This document shows, piece by piece, positions 22,481 to 38,382 of a stretch of 64,000 bases of DNA; within the stretch, counting starts at the first letter, position 1, and every line of letters begins with the position of its first letter. The position numbers and the translations under genes are program-made. The stretch covers positions 33,501 to 97,500 of the forward strand of contig JADNYV010000139.1 in assembly GCA_015501055.1 (NCBI GenBank). Reading direction: 5' to 3'. The notes below the pieces were generated by a model that was not told the origin of the DNA, made no database searches, and saw only the letters and a program-made list of their open reading frames with translations. The DNA comes from Mucidula mucida (Eukaryota > Basidiomycota > Agaricomycetes > Agaricales > Physalacriaceae).

Positions 22481-23047
22481 ATGCCAGCAGCACGCACGCG
22501 ACGGGTTACACGCTCATCTGCTTCGGCAGCCAAAGCATCTTCGTCATCATTACCATTACCTTCCTCGTCATTACTATCATCCAAGAAAATGTCTCCGCAT
22601 ATCAAGCTCCGCCGTGTTACGCGCGAGGAGCTCAACGGGTGGTGGAGCGGGAGTGACTCCGAGGTCGAAGATGCGCTACCACAGCGCATCGACGAGCCAT
22701 GGCCTTACATGTTCCAGGTATATTTCGTGCTTTCCGTCCCGACAAGTGCTCATACTTAGATAGCCCGGCGACAGTGTGTGGATACGCACAGCGGGAGGGA
22801 ACTGGCATCGCGGGCGAGTGTCAGCACAGACTGCACGAAAGGGTGTCATTTCGCGACAGGTAAAACTTTACATGTTTCTAGTCAGGATGGCGGTACTGAC
22901 ACGTTGACTTAGCGTGGCGCGGAGGGCTTCTTCTATTCGGTGGTCTTTAATGAGCGGCTGAGGAAGTATTTTGCACCGCTGAATGGAGATATCAAGCCGG
23001 ACTCTCGACATACGCGAGAGTTGTTGGAGGGTGCAGGGGTGCTGTAG
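22481..23047 (+). CDS. Small basic protein with an SH3/Tudor-like motif
   Basis: Exons 22481-22717, 22764-22859 and 22913-23047 join in phase to 155 residues. Residues 1-50 are basic and Ser/Ala-rich with alternating Arg (MPAARTRRVTRSSASAAK). The rest reads RVTREELNGWWSGSDSEVED, then PGDSVWIRTAGGNWHRGRVS and GFFYSVVFNERLRKYFAPLN. The block with G-D-x-V-W and G-x-W-x-x-G-R-V resembles the strand pattern of small SH3/Tudor/agenet-type barrels. This is a fold-level guess from a short motif, and no function is claimed. It may be nuclear, given its basic leader. Confidence 0.75.
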
Positions 23048-23322
23048 GTGCTTGTGTGGCGTCGCTATCTGTGATCTTAGACTCGTCTAGACGTTTTAGC
23101 AGACGACTATCATAGAGATCCTCCGATATAATATGTAATGCTTTGTGAGGCTTCCCGAATAGTCCACCTGCCGCCAGTGTAAACGTGTAACGTGTTTAGA
23201 AGTATGTTGTTCGATTAACTCTAAACTATTACACATTTACGGGTGCACAGGTCGGCACATGTATAAAGTATCTCGTCATTGGACATGTGGTGAGGACGTT
23301 CTCCCATCCCACTACTGTCGTG

Positions 23323-23871
23323 ATGTCTTCCTTCACGTCGGTCGTCGCTTTGACGAGCTATATCTTCAGGACATACTGTCCGCAGTACATCGAAGCCGTA
23401 CAGACGATCCTCTGCGGTCTCCTCGTCGTTCATCCATACATCGCCGCAGTCTTTCGTACCTTGAGCCCACTACATCGCCTGGTGGTCGCAAAGCATGCAC
23501 TGGATGCATTTACCGACGAGTTCTACGCCTCGATCGAGAATGGCAGGCCTATGTCGCGACGCCAAAGAAAGGCTAGGAGGCTAGAACTGGAAGAGTGCGT
23601 TTGTCGCCGTCTTTTCTGCTTCTCCTCGACTTATCTGAATTTCAGGCTCAACAACGACTTCTCCACGCTTATAGAAGGAACGCTCAACGATATACTTCGC
23701 ATCGGTTGCTTGGGATCTTTCCTTCGCGGGTCGTCCTACAGGATCTACAAACTTCAGCGGCGCATTGAGAGCGCAAGGTTTCACTCGGTTCGTCGCCACT
23801 CGTCGTTCTTCTTGGAAGGGTCTAATCCGCATTTACAGGTTCTTGAGAGCCGCCAGTCGCCGGATCTGTGA
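23323..23871 (+). CDS. Unknown protein with hydrophobic N-terminal half
   Basis: The ATG at 23323 opens a frame with hydrophobic stretches (VVALTSYIFRTYCPQY, ILCGLLVVHPYIAAVF), followed by a basic segment (SRRQRKARRLELEE). A donor GTGCGT near 23596 and acceptor at about 23645 give an in-phase continuation to 23871. Other GT-AG pairs downstream (about 23781-23839 and 23883-23933) could extend or change the C-terminus, so the 3' end is uncertain. The family is not recognised. The N-terminus may form one or two membrane helices. Confidence 0.45.
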   Translation: MSSFTSVVALTSYIFRTYCPQYIEAVQTILCGLLVVHPYIAAVFRTLSPLHRLVVAKHALDAFTDEFYASIENGRPMSRRQRKARRLELEECVCRRLFCFSSTYLNFRLNNDFSTLIEGTLNDILRIGCLGSFLRGSSYRIYKLQRRIESARFHSVRRHSSFFLEGSNPHLQVLESRQSPDL

Positions 23872-24315
23872 GACCGGTTCAGGTATGCTTTTCGCTCAGT
23901 CACGGCGGTCTCTTCATCCACGACATTTACAACAGTCTTTCTCCATCATGGGTCTGGGAGCGGTCTCTTTTCTTCGGCTTTCAGAGAGCTTGTCGAAGGG
24001 ATGATACCACTCTCTGTCTCATCATTTCTTGTTTCTTGGCCTTTCTATTTCTTGACATTGCTCTCGGTGAGTGAATTTCTTGAACGTTTTAGATACGTTT
24101 GGTGACCAATCATACGATAGATCTTCACGGTGAATTATTGTTCATTATTCAGGAGGAGGATGAAGAGCAGACGCTCTGCATGGACGGCCGTTTCCTGATA
24201 CAGATCAGCGAAGTTTCGATGCTCTCTCGCTGATATGTAGCAGATGCGGCTTTCCTTGTAGAGGAATAACATGTATTTAAACGTTTCAATAATAGTACAT
24301 AACTCTGGATTGGAG
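23872..24315. other. Intergenic stretch, possible 3' exons of the preceding gene
   Basis: Intron-like borders at 23883 and 23933 suggest the upstream gene may continue, but no clear stop could be assigned. Nothing else is visible. Confidence 0.35.
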
Positions 24316-25175
24316 TCAATCCCTGTCGGCGTACTCTATTCTCGTCATTCGGATTGACAAGCTCCGAATATCAGCGCGCATTCTTTCCATCTGGGCATTA
24401 AAGTCGCGGATATGCTCAGCGACAATGCCCTCGACAATCTGAGCGATCATGCGCTGCAACGCGGGGTCATCCCTCGTTCTTTGAAGGAACTTTAGTATGC
24501 CTGATGATAAAGGAAAAACGCTCGAATACGCACACGTCAGCGCCCGAACTCGACATCATACTGACATCAGAGGCCTGGGAAGATGGCATCAAGTCACCTT
24601 GGGAGAATGTACCGGCATCCGACTGGGATAGCATGCTGATATCGGAGGATTGAGAGGCGGGAAAGTCGTAATCGGCTGATACTCTGTGGTGTTGTATGAG
24701 TAAGCAGAAAAGACAGAGAACCAAGGGACTTGCTGCGACTCGTTTCTTGGAGTAGTGTTATAAGGATCATATTCCACCTCGTTGTCGTCTGATCGCTGGC
24801 GGAAAGGCTGTTGAGAGCCATTGAATGGAAGGTCCGAGTCCTGAGATGATTGGGAGGAGCCGAAGTCTCGACTCTGTGATTCACATCTGAGGATCTGGAT
24901 TTAGTGGCGCGGTTCCAAAACGAATTTTTGACAAACGCACAATGCCGAATGATAAGAGGACTGGGAGGATTGGGAGCTGCGGAGCAAATAAGCATTAGTG
25001 GACGTGGTTTGGAGATCGAGCCACTCACAGGTCGTCGTCGTTGTCCGAGTCGAGGCTTTCCTGCGAGAGAGCTTGAGAGTGCCTTCCGCGAAGCGGGAAC
25101 CTTGACGCGGGGTGGCGGTCTTGGTACATTTCTTTGGAAGGGGGAGGTGTAAGGAATGCGCTTCACAAGTGACAT
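24316..25175 (-). CDS. Ser/Gln-rich protein with C-terminal helix, unknown
   Basis: The ATG at 25175 begins a basic leader (MSLVKRIPYTSPFQRNVPRP). It is followed by short exons that, in the most coherent frame, are rich in Ser-Gln pairs (SRDFGSSQSSQDSDLPFNGS, DFPASQSSDISMLSQSDAGT, SSQASDVSMMSSS). The last exon is a charged helix (LQRMIAQIVEGIVAEHIRDF) ending at 24316-24318. About four introns of roughly 50 nt are needed. Repeated SQ/SD sites would be candidates for phosphorylation, but no family or role is recognised. Exon junctions in the Ser-rich middle are approximate. Confidence 0.55.
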
Positions 25176-25641
25176 TCCTCCGCTTTTATAGGATGCTGGT
25201 CATTGTTCCCTTTGTTTGACGTCCTTTTGTTCCAGTGCAGGTAGGTGCATCGCTTTTCGTGATCCCGTCATCTCCTCAACAAGAAGCTACGATCAGCGTG
25301 CGCATCATAGAGGATAATGCAATGGTATTGGTAAGGAAAAACGAACTTGTATTTGATCGGTCACCTGATAGCATCGCGTTTACCACGCGCCTTCTGCGGG
25401 TCCGTTTCTGACGTGGACTGAACATATCGTTCAGAACACCCGGTGTATATAGGACAATTTAGCCGCCAGGTTCAAAACGAGGAACAAATACATCTGCTCA
25501 TGAACAATCTCTACAGAAGTGAATACTACGGCTCGGCGTCGTGAAGCAACAAAGAACGAATCCTGCTCCGAGTAGGCAGCGTACCAGTAACCTGATGCTT
25601 CCTCATTTCGGCGTGGGCGGCACCTAGAGGAGATCGCCATA
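25176..25641. other. Intergenic stretch between two minus-strand genes
   Basis: No gene or repeat recognised. Confidence 0.5.
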
Positions 25642-26966
25642 TCAGACTCGGTACATCTTTGAACGCGAAAGCGGCTTACAGATTCGGGATTGAATGTGTG
25701 GGGGTACATAATAAGTCCACTCCAAGAGTTCCTTCGAGCGTTCGGAGCTCAGTGCTGTCTCCAAAGCATTCAACTCATGCAATGCTTCCACTGCTGATGG
25801 GCGCATGGACACATCCGCGGCAGTCATTTTCTCGAAGAGAGGCTGGAAATCGTCTAGTCCGACGTAATACTGAAATCATCAGGATCTGCAGGAAAATATG
25901 GGTTCGTAAATGACTCACGCAACAGGCGGTATAAAACGTCTTTCCAAGGTTATAGATATCGAGTGCGAACGGGTTGATCATTTCATGTTTGCCCGACGGC
26001 TGGTTGAGCTCTGGCGCGCACCTCCACTGCGACTTGATGTGATCCGGGTCTACCGCCGCGCTGGCACGACCAGCGGAGCACCAAAGGGAGCCCTCGAAAT
26101 CAATGAGATAATACTCTACAAAAGGCACTTGACATCGTGGAATTTGGCGGAGCGGTTCAAAACCATCAGGACCGAGGAGGGAAGCAAAATGATAACCGTC
26201 AGGACAGACGTCAGTGTAATCCATCACGATGTTACGATCTCCTAAGTCGCTACAAGAATCAGTACGCTTCGTAAACCACAGAAATGATTTAGACGTACCC
26301 ATGAGTGATATGGCGTTGATGCAGGAATTCGACGGTCTGTAAGACCATGTCAGGCCGAGTGAGGCATTGAAGGAGGACCAGACTAACCTCCAAAACGTTC
26401 CGCATGAAATGCGCAACTTCGGAACGACAGTGAAACTGCACGCGATGGAAGTGTATATGCTTTGGCATGACGATTAGGGCTTCTGCGGGATCGCCTTCTT
26501 TCTCGACTGGAATGTTGATGACCTCGAGGAGATCAACGGCGCCATTCTCGGCGACGTCAAGTCGCCGATCAGAGAGGATTTGGAGCATTTGAATCTCTGG
26601 ACTGTTGTACGGTGTTCTCTTGAAAACGACTGGGAGACCGTCTCGGAGACGGATAGCATCCATGACCTTGTGGTACTTCTACATAAACGACAGGGTGTGA
26701 ACGTCGCAAAGGGGGAAGAGGAAAGAGTGAAATACTATAGGTATGTGTGCATCCTCATTGTCCCATGGATCAGCAGATGGAGCGTCAGGTAATAGCCAAG
26801 GCGGTGTCCAATTTGGAGCGTATCGTGGTCGAAGCAGATACCCCTTTTCGAGGAGCAAAGGTTGGTGGCGTACCCAGAATAGCTCGTAGATGTCTCTTTT
26901 TTCGAGGCCCATGCTGGTAACCGCGGATGAATCTGCGATGCGTGTGGTTCTTGTTGAACCTAACAT
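25642..26966 (-). CDS. Fungal kinase-like protein, complete paralogue of the 2.0-3.3 kb gene
   Basis: A real ATG at 26966 starts MLGSTRTTRIADSSAV. The shared block SMGLEKRDIYELFW and LLRPRYAPNWTPPWLL follow. Later come VVFKRT (candidate Lys), the catalytic-loop-like HGDLGDRN (Asp and Asn both present), YYLIDFEGS in place of DFG, and INPFALDIYNLGKTF. The C-terminal helices read YYVGLDDFQPLFEKM and SMRPSAVEALHEL, like the last kinase subdomain. Introns of about 50 nt fall at the same places as in the other copy. Compared with that copy, the C-terminus here is about 25 residues longer. The kinase fold is well supported; activity and substrate are not. Confidence 0.82.
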
Positions 26967-27865
26967 CGGCTGTTTGCGACGTGATAGGGGGACCCCTTCG
27001 CGTCGCGTGCCAAATAGGGGTCTAGATACGACAAGATATTGCAGAGGTTGGGTTGGCTGCCCAATTTCTAGAGATGTACGTAGATATCACACCACTTTCG
27101 GTGTCTGAGGCTACCAGGGAGTGACGACGCCTTGGTCCGATTCCTTTCACACTGCCGGCACCTACTTGCGAGCAAACTACCGACTACAACGTCGTGAGCT
27201 TGTCAGACTCTACTATGGGTTTGCACTGCTTTTTTTGAGCTCGGTGAACTCCACCGCATGTCAAGTTCGTGCTACTGCAACAGCCCGGTAGCATATGATT
27301 ATAGACTTACTTACTCACAGGTTCGCCCCACGAGGTTTCTAGCGAGTCGGACCCTTCAAGTTCAATGATGGCGACACACAATCGCTTCCTCGCGGATCGC
27401 TTCTGAATCGGAGAGCAGGTTACTAAGCCTAGAACACGCTCGCTAGCTCTTCTCGTACAATACGACACTGATTTGGGAAGACTTTTAGTTCATAATGCGC
27501 ATCAACGGCTTGGACCAATCGACTTTCATCTGTCCCGGCGCTTCTTGGCTTTGATGGGCGCCCCTGGGTGAAAGTGGGTTCTTGTGTATGCGCCGGCTAT
27601 CAGAAGTGCTGACCTTTTGATCAGTGGGAGTTTCTGAATAGGGATGCGTATGTGCTTATAGTGGGGACGAATCCCATGCTAGCGCCCATTATCATCATTA
27701 TATGCGTTTTTTGTTTCTGCGGAAAGTACACTGTCGGCCCGAAGAGTTGGCGGGGATGATATATAAGCTGTGCGTCGTGGTCAACAATCTATATCGTTCC
27801 CATTGTCCAGCGAGGTACGTGGGCTTGCATTTTTTGTCCTCGGCTAGTAAATCTCAATGTAGGAC
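26967..27865. other. Intergenic stretch; TATA-like site and probable 5' UTR intron near 27760-27863
   Basis: GATATATAAGC at about 27757 and an in-place donor/acceptor pair (GTACGTGG at about 27815, acceptor ending at 27862) suggest a spliced leader region for the gene starting at 27866. The rest holds nothing I can support. Confidence 0.35.
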
Positions 27866-28263
27866 ATGATAATGCAGGATTGCCAGTGCTTCGAGTGTGT
27901 GAGTATTCGCGGATACGGTGGCATGGCGTCGAGTTCGCATGATCAACACAATGCCACACCCCAGCGGGCTGTCAGCTATACCATTTGTTTAACACATTGC
28001 GCGTGCCGCGCGAATGTATTCGAGGGTATTGGGGCGTCGAACGCCTCAACAGGTAAGCTTCGTCCGCCACTGTTTCTCGTGAATGTGCTGTAACCAAAGC
28101 CTCAGGACTACAAGTCAATGCTTACCCGACGGTAGCGATAAATAGTCGTGGTAGCAGCCTCGAGACGTCTTCGCTCTCGTGGGTGACCGACTATACAACC
28201 GGCGAATTCCTGGGTTTCTACCCGAAAAGTTTAAGCGATGTCGAAGCTCCATTGTTGAGATAG
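27866..28263 (+). CDS. Small Cys-containing protein, 114 aa, unknown
   Basis: Exons 27866-28052 and 28106-28263 join in phase. The N-terminal half has six Cys in two clusters (QDCQCFEC and ICLTHCAC) separated by a Gly/Ser/His-rich loop. The C-terminal half is Ser/Thr-rich with a regular look (LQVNAYPTVAINSRG, SWVTDYTTGEFLGFY). There is no signal peptide at this ATG. A two-step start in an upstream exon is possible but would hit a stop. No family recognised. Confidence 0.6.
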
Positions 28264-28470
28264 ATATATGTGATACCCTCAGACAAGAATCTAGTGTAAT
28301 TCAACCAGTCGTGTCAATCTCAAAGTCGCGTATCAATGAAATCCATGGAGTAAGTAAACACTCAGAGGAAAGTGACAGCTGAAGCGTGGGAACATCGCGA
28401 AAAGACCCGCCCTAAATGAGCCAGGAAAGGAAGCAGCCTAGGCGCCACCCTCTTCACTATATTCCCCATC

Positions 28471-32189
<3,719 letters not shown>

Positions 32190-33270
32190 TAGATTGTCAA
32201 AATGTTTGATGTAGTGTACTAGATATTTGATTAGTTCTTCTACTGGATGCTGTATGTTCAGCAGGCTGACATGACAGAGTATATGGCTGGCTCTGGAAGA
32301 GTGCTCGCGACTGACACTTTCCTGGCCCGGAGAAGGACTACTGTTCTATTGCACCTGGCGTAGCACGTACAAGCCGTAATCTTCGCTCGTCTAGTACATA
32401 TGGAATTATCATGACAAGTTTTCCCATCCTTCCTAGGTTTACGATACAATGGCATCGCGTCTTCCATCATCAACCCTTGCGTACCTATTGATACGATGTA
32501 GGATCAGACCAAAATGAAAGCGCTCCGTGAGGTGATCCGGTGTCTGCCAGGAATGGGATGATTTTCCGTCTCCGCGACGCTTCAACGTTCTGTAGATTCA
32601 TGCCCGCCAATCCAGTAGCTCACCCCCAAGCTACGACAATGAGCACTGCGTCTACCAGGAACACTTTCAAGAAGCCCATCTACGTTTCATGTACATCAAC
32701 ACATGGTGTATCTGAAAATTTCTCCTCACCCCAGTTCAGGCTCGTGGTTCTCCTCCTGCCTTAGGGTATGCTTCTTGTCTGAGATCCATGTCATCGATAC
32801 TCTTGGATTGCCGCTACGCCTTTTTTGTGTCCAATGCGTTGTTCAGAATGGGTATATCAATGGCCACCATCAGAGGGCGTTTTAAACAGTTTGGACGAGC
32901 ACCTCGGGCCTCCACTGGGATAGCGGCAGCTTGACAGAACGACATTTTAATAGAGCAGCTCAGGAAGGGAATGTATTATTCGCGCCACAAAGAAGAGACA
33001 GAAAAGCGCGAAGCAAACCTCCTTGGCCTCGATATTGTATTATACATGGAATGAAAAAAGGATGTACATTGCGAAAGTTTACAATTGCTAGTTAATGACC
33101 GACGATAGGTATATAAAGGGACTGTAATACACATGCATACAGGTAAGAAAGCAAGTATCAAACGAAAACGGATAGTAAGGCTACATAGGAAAACAAAAAA
33201 AAGTATACGTAGTGTTACACGGGAGAGTGCTCATGGCTAGGTCTCGACACGAAGAGGGTCAAATCAGATT
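32190..33270. other. Intergenic stretch between convergent genes
   Basis: No supported gene or structured repeat. Confidence 0.5.
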
Positions 33271-35167
33271 CTACCGGACTCGGTTTAGGACATTCCACAG
33301 CGACATGCACATGATCCTTGGAAGACGAACCTTTGGTGACGGAGGTTCGGTCCTACGAGAATTCAGCATCGCATGTTGTGCATCGACAACGCGGAAACGT
33401 ACTGGAGAATAGGCGCTCGTCGGCATTGGAATCTCGATGGTCGTGTGCACATTGGGACGCATAGGATGCGCCGCCCTCAGCGAAGTCTGGAACATCGTGT
33501 CGGTGACGGGGGCGTTGAGGCTCTGGCGTAGATTAGGGCGTGCGTTGAGGCTTGCGTGAGAGAACTCGGTCAGAAAACTGTAAGGAGTTATGAATTGTGG
33601 TGACCTACAAAGCGACTAGGAGGAAGAAGTTAGTCGCGAACGCGTAGTATATCGGGACACGCACTCATGGTGATAACATATAACTTATTCATGCATAGAT
33701 GGACTGGCATCCTAAGTCATGAATCAGGCCCGTCGAAAGCGAACAATGGCGAGCGACCTACCAGCTCTTCAGACTTTGGTCGACAGGGAAGAGGATGACG
33801 ATCAGCGTTTGGGCGAAAGCCACAAGTATTCCTCGCGATATGATATAAGAGACGAGCTTGTGCAGCACGTTGTCCGTCCTGTCAGAACTCTCCATGAGGA
33901 ACAAAGTGTACTTGCTGGATCAGCCCACGTACCGTCTGATCCCAGTCTTAGACTGAGCCAGCCGGAGAGACAACGTAAGGGTAATGATAATGTCCGCAAT
34001 CGCAGATGTTGCGGAGAGTAAGGTGGCTTCCAACTGCGATCAGAGCGAGTGAGAATAGGAATATGCGAGAGGAAATGACTGAATCGAACCTTCTTGCGTT
34101 CCGTACCGAATAGGACTATGTCTGGGCTGACAGTCAAGTCGATGATCGAAACTGGGATCAGGTCGTAAGGAAATCGAAGAGTACACATACAAAGATATCT
34201 CACCGATGCCGCACACTAGTGGCAGAATCAGATAAACACGATGCCTTCGGAAGCGAGGAGGCAACCAACGTACCGAAACTTGCAATTGTGAAAAGCACCT
34301 GTCAACTTCCGTCAGGTCAAGAACTGCGACAGTGCCGGGAGGCTTACAATCAAGGCAGGAATGATGCGGTTCTTGGGATTAACTGTTCAGGCACGGCATT
34401 AATATGCTATAGAAAGAAGATTCAGAAGGGAAGTACGTGCATTTATAGATCTTGTGCGCGAAATACATCTCCACGCTAGACATAGAATTTAGCATAGACG
34501 ACTCGAAATAGAAGACATGGCTACCCACATGAAGACAATTATAATGGTGAGCAGAAGCTCCATGTTAAGCAGGCTGTCAATCGTCGTGAGACGCTCTATC
34601 GCCACATCCGGCAACGGAATGGGACGAACAACGGCTGTGTGCCCAGCACCTGCACGTTTCCAAAGTTTTCGATCTGCAGCAGTTGTATGAGAAGATAGTC
34701 GGCGGTTTAGTAAGACTTACAAAGTAGTAATGCAGAACCTGGGTGTTGATACACGTGGTTCCGATGTCCATACAGCTACGATGTCGAGAAGATTAAGCAT
34801 TCACAATCCTGTTCCAAGAAAGGCGGTCCTACATTAGGCAGGCGACCTATCACCCAACACGTTGAGTGAGTACGCTCAAGAAATTCGCGAGCGCTCACCA
34901 GAACGCGCATAGGCCATCGATCCGCATTGGTGTTGACGTAGTTCCACCCTTGCATAATAGAAACACCGAGCAATCTGTCATCGATGTCAGAATCAGCCAG
35001 ATGGTCGACAGATAGATCCTACACAGTGGACAGCGCATAACCTGTATCAAATGATGAGGACGCACATTCCTCGGTGATGACGTCGGGAAGGACTTACCAT
35101 AGAAAAGCCCATCTTCGTCCTTGGAGAGGTCGATTCTCGTGCTGGTGGAGTCGAGCTGGGAGGCCAT
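33271..35167 (-). CDS. DUF6534-type multipass membrane protein, many small exons
   Basis: The ATG at 35167 (MASQLDSTSTRIDLSKDEDG) leads to exons reading YALSTVLLGVSIMQGWNYVN, CMDIGTTCINTQVLHYYF, IENFGNVQVLG, LLNMELLLTIIIVF, VEMYFAHKIYKC, ATSAIADIIITLTLSLRLAQ, LHKLVSYIISRGILVAFAQT and MPVHLCMNKLYVITM. This order of helices, with the L-x-S/T-x-A-D-I and T-D-x-L-x-x-K-L blocks, is that of the DUF6534 family, a seven-helix group common in Agaricomycetes and of unknown function. A soluble tail ends near 33271. Several junctions could not be phased (around 34.85 kb, 34.65 kb and 33.55 kb), so the copy could be damaged or the models wrong there. Confidence 0.72.
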
Positions 35168-36731
35168 GGCGGTAGAATCTGAAGCCCATCAGGAAGGGAT
35201 ACGGTATTATATGGCGAACCAAGGGTCCTGGGAAGAGATGCCAAGTACAGTAGAGTTCCTCGGAATCGAACTGGAAGGAGCCGCCATGATGCAGGTCGCA
35301 TGCCACCCGAGAACTTCGCATTTCATTAAGCGTGTGATGGCGTGTATCTTCTGTAGCCTGGATGTTGTATAGATGGCGGTAAAGTGGCAACACGCTAGCG
35401 ATTTACCTTGATCTAATCATTGCTGCCGTTGACATATGGAGTAGCGCAATCTCCTCAATCGCTGCCAATCAGCGACCATTTGGATGCCGGCGATGGCGGC
35501 TTACGCTACCTGTCACCCCAGGTCAGCGAGTCGTAAAAGTTCAACCGGATTGACGTTGTCTTGCCTTTAACTCTTATCCGTCTCTAGTCGAGGACTTGAG
35601 GTTCTGACGCCCGCCGTCACACGAGCGCACCTAGTCGTTCTTGAAAGAGATTCACCGAAACACGTCTGCGACGGTCTGCCGTACAGAGAGAATATAGAGG
35701 CTGGGCGAGGGGCATCAGGCGCGCGATAACGCGAACGCTGCATCGCTGTTAGCGTTTCCGCGATCCACGGTCCCCGGTCCCCGCATGAGGTAAACTATTT
35801 CGACATGTGGAGGAAAGCGCCAATCTTCTGGCATGACGTGGGAAGAATGGTCTAGATAGACAACTGAAGAGATCAGGATAGAATAGCAGACTGCGTTTAG
35901 CGACTTTCCCACATCGTGATCTACGAACTAAAATCTCCAGCGAGAGGGTACAGAAGTCGAAAGAGTCCTGCACTCGAAACCAATTGCGGCAAGGTGTTTC
36001 GCAAACCAGCTTAGACCAGGATTAGAACGACGCCGTCAGGGAGAGTGCTGCGTGTAATACGCTATACTTGGAGAGATTGCCAACGGCCAGAGGAGATGAG
36101 TGTGGCAAGGAAACGTGTGTGCTTTCAACGAGGGTGAGCGGGGCATCTATGGCTGGCACCAGCTCAGTGAGCAACACGAGGCAATCTGGACTCGGGAGGT
36201 TTTGACAATGTGCCGTGAACGCGAAGAGAAGAGACTGCAGAATGACATGAAAATCCATGTCATGGTGCACAAGCCTTACCTGGGACCACGTTCGGCATGA
36301 ACGTTCACGGCCGAACCGTCCGATCAAAGTTCATAAATAGATAGATAAATTCAGAATTTATTATTTAATGCGGTTTTGAGGGTGAGATCCACGAGGCTCT
36401 CTGCTGTCTTTCGGTTTCTCCTCGAAAACCGGCTCGGAGTGGTATTTGAAATACATCTAGGGTTGACCGAGCGGACTTTCAAACGATTTTCTCTCGAGTA
36501 CCCTTCTGAAGACTGCAACACCCTCTATATGCCCCAAAAGCGATCCTCATCGCTCGATTAGGGCCATGCCGGAGGTCTGGCTACGCTTGGTGCCTCTTGT
36601 AGCATACGCAAAGGCGGGATCCGGTCCACACTGTTCGTTCTATTGTTCGCCAAATAAGGAAATCATTGAAAAGACCATCATTATTATAAACCCGGAATGA
36701 GCGCGACGTGCCCTCTTGTTCTACTTCAGTC
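35168..36731. other. Intergenic stretch, no supported gene
   Basis: A minus-strand frame near 35715-35833 has a protein-like look (MPEDWRFPPHVEIVYLMRGP) but no exon partners. The rest shows nothing. Confidence 0.4.
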
Positions 36732-38069
36732 ATGTTCCCGCAGTGCTCACAGAAATCTCACCGCAATGTGGCCCCGTACCACCGGACACCATTGGCATCC
36801 ATTGACCACAATACATCAACACAACCTGTGAGTCCGGTCCTGCCCCTCACGCGTAACTCCACTTATATGCAAACATCAGAAGAATAAAGCATCCAGGAAA
36901 CGACCGAACCGTCCTAAGCGAAAGCTTATGCTCAAGGATGTAGGAATCATCAAGACGTTAGGTGCGTGTTCGAATGTGGCTTTATACAAACGTTCTTATA
37001 CGTATACCAGGAGCTGGCACTGAAGGCACTGTCTGCCTTGGCCGTCGCTACTGTTCGAAGAAGCAGAGCCCTAATGCAAGGTTCTTCGCCGTCAAAGTCA
37101 CCCTTCCACCCGAGAAGGATTGGCAGTCGCAGCTAGGGAATGCCCTCCCCTCTCTGGACAATGATATTGATCCAGTATGTTCTTCACACTTCAATCATCT
37201 CGTCGCTCTGAGACCATGACAGAAAAACGAGAGTTCTATTCTCAGAAAACTCCCTTGGCATCCCTTCGTCAACGGCATCCTTACGCACTTCTTAGACGAG
37301 GACCGCGTCGTATCCGTCATAGAATATATCCCTTCCTGGACGCTCACCTCTGTCATTGGAAACGCCGCTACGCGCTCTCAGATGGATGATAACCCGACCA
37401 TCGCTCGCTTCCTTTTTGGCTGTATCGCCTTAGGTGTAGATTTCCTCCACCGCAATGATATCGCTCATCTGTACGTGTCGCTCTGTCATGAGTCGTTCTA
37501 TGCTCACCAGCCCTCTCATGTAGTGACATCAAGTCCGACAATATACTCATCAGCGCGTGCGGCTATCCCGTGCTGACGGATTTTGGCTTCAGCAACCCCA
37601 TCGCGGGGAGAGGGTTCAAACCAGATGCAGGGACACCACCGTATTGTCCTTTGGAACGCCTTATGGACGATCTACCGTGGACACTGCAGGGCATGGACTG
37701 GTGGGCAGTTGGATGTGTCCTGTACGAAATGGTTCAATTTGCTTACGTGCGTCCTATCATAAGACTTTCTTCTTTCCAGTACTGAAATGATTGGGACATC
37801 AGGCTTTCGAGTGGGAAGATAGAGAAGGCAACCGCGATGTCCTTCAACAGGTTGCAGTATGTCGCACTACGACGCCGATTGAGGAACTCTGGTGTAGTAA
37901 CAAGTGCAAGGAAGTCCTTCGGGGACTCCTGGCCGTTGAAGCGGATGAGCGCTATGCTTTTCGAGAAATAGAGAACAGTCGGTATATGAGGAATGTGGAA
38001 TGGAAGAAGCTGGAGAGGATGGAGTATCCAGTTGGTCTTTTTTCCTGCGTCGCTTATGAAATTCTCTGA
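36732..38069 (+). CDS. AGC-like serine/threonine protein kinase
   Basis: Exons from the ATG at 36732 join to about 370 residues. The N-terminal leader is basic (KNKASRKRPNRPKRKL). Kinase motifs follow in order: Gly loop LGAGTEGTVCLGRR, Lys in FFAVKV, HLDIKSDNIL (HRD is HLD, catalytic Asp and Asn kept), LTDFGFS, AGTPPYCPLE (APE replaced by PLE) and GMDWWAVGCVLYEM. The D-W-W-A/S-x-G pattern points to the AGC group. The stop at 38067-38069 follows a possible donor (GTTGGT), so a longer C-terminal tail is possible. Fungus-specific AGC-like kinases of this size are often of unknown role. The substitutions in HRD and APE make regulation by activation-loop phosphorylation unclear. Confidence 0.83.
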
Positions 38070-38382
38070 ACATCCTTCTTGAAGGCGCCTATGACATTGG
38101 CACTAGAAGAGTGTCTATTCGCGCCCCCGACGGATGCAACGGAGATGCCAGATAGGCAGAACATCGGAGCTAATCTTCGACTGGTGCCTCAACACTTGCG
38201 TTTTGCGTAGGGTCAGACATTTCGCTTCTAGCGTTTCGCATTCTCGAAGTCCATAGCGTAACGTGCAGTATTTCAACGCAAGTAGGCTTGCTGTACATCG
38301 TAACATACATATTTATTCTTCATATCATTCGTAGTCAAGAAGTGCAATCTATATACTTCTGTACATCACTGCAGAGGCACGT
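38070..38382. other. Short intergenic stretch between convergent genes
   Basis: It holds the 3' ends of the AGC-like kinase and uridine phosphorylase genes. No other feature is seen. Confidence 0.5.
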
